Shown: piece after piece, positions 61,545 through 64,000 of the stretch | Numbering within the stretch: position 1 is the stretch's first letter | Layout of the letters: each line of letters begins with the position of its first letter | From: Maridesulfovibrio sp. | Lineage (GTDB): Bacteria; Desulfobacterota; Desulfovibrionia; Desulfovibrionales; Desulfovibrionaceae | Assembly (NCBI RefSeq): GCF_963667685.1 | Contig: NZ_OY763931.1 | Coordinates: forward strand, 1,441,501 to 1,505,500 | DNA length: 64,000 nt | Reading direction: 5' to 3' | Notes under the pieces: model-generated | What the model saw: only the letters and a program-made list of their open reading frames with translations | Database searches by the model: none | Told to the model about the DNA's origin: nothing | Position numbers and translations under genes: made by a program

Positions 61545-61928
61545 ATGACCTCTAAGATCAAACCATCCCAGCGTGGCAAAGGACGAGTTGAATATCTCGG
61601 CCTTGCAAAGGAAATTGAAACTAACCTCCTTGCAGGACACACCCGCCGAGCTATTCATGATTACCTCGTCAGTGATGGCAGGATGACCATCAGCTATCAA
61701 CGATTCTGTCATTACGTAGCTCGTTACAGCCCTCATTGCACCTCAGCACCAGAAGCAAGCACCAAACTTCCGGCCATACCAGGCACTCCTGCTGTACGGA
61801 CCGCTTCCGCGCCCCTTGTACCCCTGAGCGGAGGCGGTCCCAATGCAGGACGCCCTGAGAACAAATCATTTGTCCACGAAAATATAGTTACCAAGAAAGT
61901 TCTCAACGAAGATCTGATCGGTAAATAA
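61545..61928 (+). CDS. traK: TraK-family conjugal transfer protein (IncP type)
   Basis: A 127-residue protein whose first ~75 residues match RP4 TraK: QRGKGRVEYLGLAKEIE, NLLAGHTRRAIHDYL and ISYQRFCHYVARYSP. In RP4, TraK binds oriT and bends it for relaxase action. The C-terminal part is a Pro/Ala-rich linker ending in KVLNEDLIGK. The ATG follows AGAGAGG; the long in-frame reading frame back to 61245 runs through tRNA-Leu and is rejected. No relaxase is next to it. Confidence 0.85.
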   Translation: MTSKIKPSQRGKGRVEYLGLAKEIETNLLAGHTRRAIHDYLVSDGRMTISYQRFCHYVARYSPHCTSAPEASTKLPAIPGTPAVRTASAPLVPLSGGGPNAGRPENKSFVHENIVTKKVLNEDLIGK

Positions 61929-61945
61929 ATACAAGGAGTGAAACT

Positions 61946-62665
61946 ATGGCTACTATTAATGCAATTTTTCAAGGTAAGGGCGGTGTAGGCAAAAGCCTTG
62001 TCGCCAGCTTCCTGACCCAGCATCTGCTGGAATCAGGTAAAGAAGTATGCTGCGTGGATACCGACCCGGTAAACGCGACTTTCTCAGGATACGAAAGATT
62101 CGGTGTTACTTCGCTTGATATTATGAATGGTGACGACATCGATCCCAGACGGTTCGACACCCTTGTCGAACTGATGATGGCCCTGCCCGATGAGTCGGAA
62201 ATGGTCATTGATAATGGTGCCGCCACCTTCGTCCCGCTTGCAAGCTACCTTGTCGACAACGAAGTATTCCCTATGCTTGCTGAAGCTGGGCATCAAATTA
62301 ATCTGCATACTGTCATTACCGGTGGGCAGGCTCTCCCCGACACTCTCAGCGGACTCAGCTCACTAATTAACTCATTTCATGTGCCCATCTACATTTGGCT
62401 CAATGGATTTTTCGGTCAGATCGCCATGAATGGTAAAAGCTTCGAAGAATTTAAAGTCTATCGTGACAACTCACATCGTCTGGCCGCTCTGGTACGCATA
62501 CCCGTAAAGAAAAAAGAAACATTTGGCCGGGATATTGAAAATCTTCTGACCGCAAAGATGTCCTTTCAGGAAGCACAGGAAAGCCACCTGCCAATCATGA
62601 CCAGACAGCGTCTTAAAATGTTCTGGAAGGAAATGAGAACTGAACTTGTTAACTGCGGAATGTAA
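61946..62665 (+). CDS. traL: TraL-like conjugation ATPase (ParA/MinD fold)
   Basis: A 239-residue P-loop protein closely similar in pattern to RP4 TraL. It has FQGKGGVGKSLVASF, CCVDTDPVNATFSGYERFG, GDDIDPRRFDTLVEL, VIDNGAATFVPLASYL and IMTRQRLKMF. TraL has no clearly assigned role in RP4 transfer but is encoded next to traK and traM. It has an AAGGAG ribosome site. Confidence 0.93.
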   Translation: MATINAIFQGKGGVGKSLVASFLTQHLLESGKEVCCVDTDPVNATFSGYERFGVTSLDIMNGDDIDPRRFDTLVELMMALPDESEMVIDNGAATFVPLASYLVDNEVFPMLAEAGHQINLHTVITGGQALPDTLSGLSSLINSFHVPIYIWLNGFFGQIAMNGKSFEEFKVYRDNSHRLAALVRIPVKKKETFGRDIENLLTAKMSFQEAQESHLPIMTRQRLKMFWKEMRTELVNCGM

Positions 62666-62674
62666 GGACTTTTA

Positions 62675-63088
62675 ATGTCTGACCAGACTACCGATAACGC
62701 CCCCCTCACCATTCAGGGTGTGCGCGACCTAATTGCTAAAGAGCACAATCTGCTGCTCGATGAGGATGATCCCATCCTCGTTGCAGTGACTATGCATCGC
62801 GCCGCCCTGAATGAGTATGACTGTCTGTTGCAAACCCATAAACAGCAGCTTGCAAAGGATATGGAGGAGCATGTCTCCTCCTTTGCCCTTGAAGTTCGCA
62901 AGTCCACCAACAGCCTGCTGAGTAAAGCAGTCAAAGCGAATATTGAGAACTGCCTGAGCGTGGTCAAAACCCATGAAGGACAGATGGACCGTTTCCTTGG
63001 ATCAGTAAGGGGATTGGCAATCTTTGCCTCGGTCATGTTCTGCTTATCCATTGCAGTTTCAATCTCAGTTATTGTGTGGGGTTCATGA
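62675..63088 (+). CDS. traM: TraM-like conjugal transfer membrane protein
   Basis: A 137-residue protein with the RP4 TraM pattern: VRDLIAKEHNLLLDEDDPIL at the N-terminus, a central coiled coil and one C-terminal membrane span (~112-133, IFASVMFCLSIAVSISVIV). It is 9 bp after TraL and its stop overlaps the TrbB start. Confidence 0.85.
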   Translation: MSDQTTDNAPLTIQGVRDLIAKEHNLLLDEDDPILVAVTMHRAALNEYDCLLQTHKQQLAKDMEEHVSSFALEVRKSTNSLLSKAVKANIENCLSVVKTHEGQMDRFLGSVRGLAIFASVMFCLSIAVSISVIVWGS

Positions 63089-64000
63089 TGGAAAACTGCG
63101 TAAACGAACACATTGATGATAGCTTTATCCGCCTTGTCCAAAACCTGCATCACAACATGGGGAGTACCATCGTTAAGGCCCTTGAAGATCCTGATGTTGT
63201 TGAAATCATGGTCAACCCGGACGGCAAGATCTGGATTGAGAAACTTGGCGAAGGGATGAAAGAGATTAGCGATATTCCTTCCAGCCAGACACGAATGATC
63301 ATTTCACTGGTTGCCACTTCTCTGGATACCACTGTTTCCAAAGATTCACCCATCGTTGAAGGGGAACTGCCCCTAGACGGTAGTCGCTTCGAGGGTCTGT
63401 TTCCGCCTGTCGTTAAAGCGGCCTCGTTCACGATCCGCAAGAAAGCCAGCAAAGTCTTCCCGCTGGAGAATTATGTGGAGAATGAAATCATGTCTCAGGA
63501 AGTCATGGAATCAATCAAGGCAGCGGTTACAGCTAAGAAAAACATTCTGGTGGTGGGTGGCACCGGTTCAGGAAAAACAACTCTGGTCAATGGGGTTATC
63601 AATTCAATTTCCGAAATTGAGCCGGACGCCCGTCTGATCATTATTGAGGATACTGCGGAACTACAAAGCAAATCTGCAAACACACTTTTTCTAAGGGCAT
63701 TCAAAAACACCTCCATCCAGACATTGGTCCGGGCGACAATGAGGCTTCGCCCGGACCGGATACTCGTTGGTGAAGTACGCGGCGGAGAAGCCCTCGATCT
63801 GCTCAAGGCATGGAACACTGGACATCCAGGTGGAATTGCCACTGTTCACGCCAACTCTGCGGCAGAAGGACTTTTCCGCATTGAGCAACTTATCTCCGAG
63901 GCTTCAATGTCTCCCATGCCCCACTTAATCGGATCGGCAATAGATTTCATAATTTTCATTTGCCGCACGCAAACAGGCCGCAAGGTCACAGAGGTGGTAA
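63085..64000 (+). CDS. trbB: TrbB-like type IV secretion ATPase (VirB11 family), partial
   Basis: The first 305 residues of a VirB11/TrbB ATPase, cut by the window edge. It has an N-terminal domain (FIRLVQNLHHNMGSTIVKAL, EIMVNPDGKIWIE), Walker A in VVGGTGSGKTTL near residue 156, an Asp box ELQS-type region, LRPDRILVGEVRGGEALDLL and a HANSAAEG His box. It powers pilus assembly in conjugation. It overlaps TraM by 4 bases, so tra and trb genes form one unit here, unlike RP4 where they are apart. Confidence 0.95.
   Translation, partial: MMENCVNEHIDDSFIRLVQNLHHNMGSTIVKALEDPDVVEIMVNPDGKIWIEKLGEGMKEISDIPSSQTRMIISLVATSLDTTVSKDSPIVEGELPLDGSRFEGLFPPVVKAASFTIRKKASKVFPLENYVENEIMSQEVMESIKAAVTAKKNILVVGGTGSGKTTLVNGVINSISEIEPDARLIIIEDTAELQSKSANTLFLRAFKNTSIQTLVRATMRLRPDRILVGEVRGGEALDLLKAWNTGHPGGIATVHANSAAEGLFRIEQLISEASMSPMPHLIGSAIDFIIFICRTQTGRKVTEVV

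Larger units (their letters stand above)
61326..64000 (+). mobile_element. Left end of an IncP-like integrative and conjugative element
   Basis: From tRNA-Leu to the right edge the genes are of a conjugative type: TraK, TraL and TraM of RP4, then a TrbB-type ATPase. This is a compact transfer module next to a tRNA gene. No integrase, relaxase or right end is seen; they would lie further right. Confidence 0.75.

Overview
The window looks like chromosomal DNA of a motile, Gram-negative sulfate reducer of the Desulfovibrionaceae (Desulfovibrio/Maridesulfovibrio type). This is an inference. It rests on a DsrC-type sulfite reductase partner with both C-terminal cysteines, LpxC, TolC and lipoproteins (an outer membrane), the flagellar order fliR-flhB-flhA-flhF-flhG-fliA-cheY-fliL, a large Cache-domain chemoreceptor, and many response regulators. 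Gene density is high. Most operons end in clear intrinsic terminators, many of them shared by convergent genes. TTG and GTG starts are unusually frequent: at least six genes use TTG behind a good Shine-Dalgarno site.

Layout. 1-8147: a two-component pair (hybrid sensor kinase and NtrC-type regulator), small periplasmic and lipoprotein genes, a single-domain regulator and a CoA-disulfide-reductase/rhodanese fusion. 8330-11531: moaC, dnaJ, rpoZ and a DUF4340 protein. 11714-13444: a TtcA-like tRNA thiolase and an M23 peptidase. 13624-23431: flagellar export, placement, sigma and motor genes, with three uncharacterised genes at the end. 23552-30453: chemoreceptor, lpxC, prmC, prfA, DUF1385 and rpmE. 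30766-33728: dsrC beside a YcaO-TPR protein and a methyltransferase. 33899-35913: a glycosyltransferase-like gene and an eight-gene tRNA array (Gly and Cys). 36281-46110: DksA-like protein, NFACT/RqcH, a lysozyme-like protein, a very unusual zinc-knuckle TPR membrane protein, a MoaE homologue, two glycosyltransferases, MltB and a zinc ribbon. 46236-53875: TolC, a MoaB/MogA fusion, DUF1614, rfbA, PilZ, a D-2-hydroxyacid dehydrogenase and a receiver protein. 53967-59324: an RdgC pair, GDSL and patatin lipases, an orphan substrate-binding protein and a TVP38 protein. 59482-61179: a second YcaO protein.

From tRNA-Leu(UAA) at 61239-61325 to the right edge the content changes to a conjugative element. 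It carries TraK, TraL and TraM of the IncP/RP4 type, then a TrbB (VirB11-type) ATPase that runs off the window. The tRNA 3' end is the likely attachment site. No integrase, relaxase or far end is visible here.

The most interesting material is: the YcaO-TPR/methyltransferase/DsrC neighbourhood with a palindrome-rich dsrC promoter; a TPR membrane protein with a perfect CCHC zinc knuckle; the tRNA array whose spacers carry terminator-like hairpins; a short RdgC with a conserved-looking partner; a repeat placed between stop codons and terminators; and the tRNA-anchored IncP-like element. All functional statements come from reading the sequence; no database search was possible.
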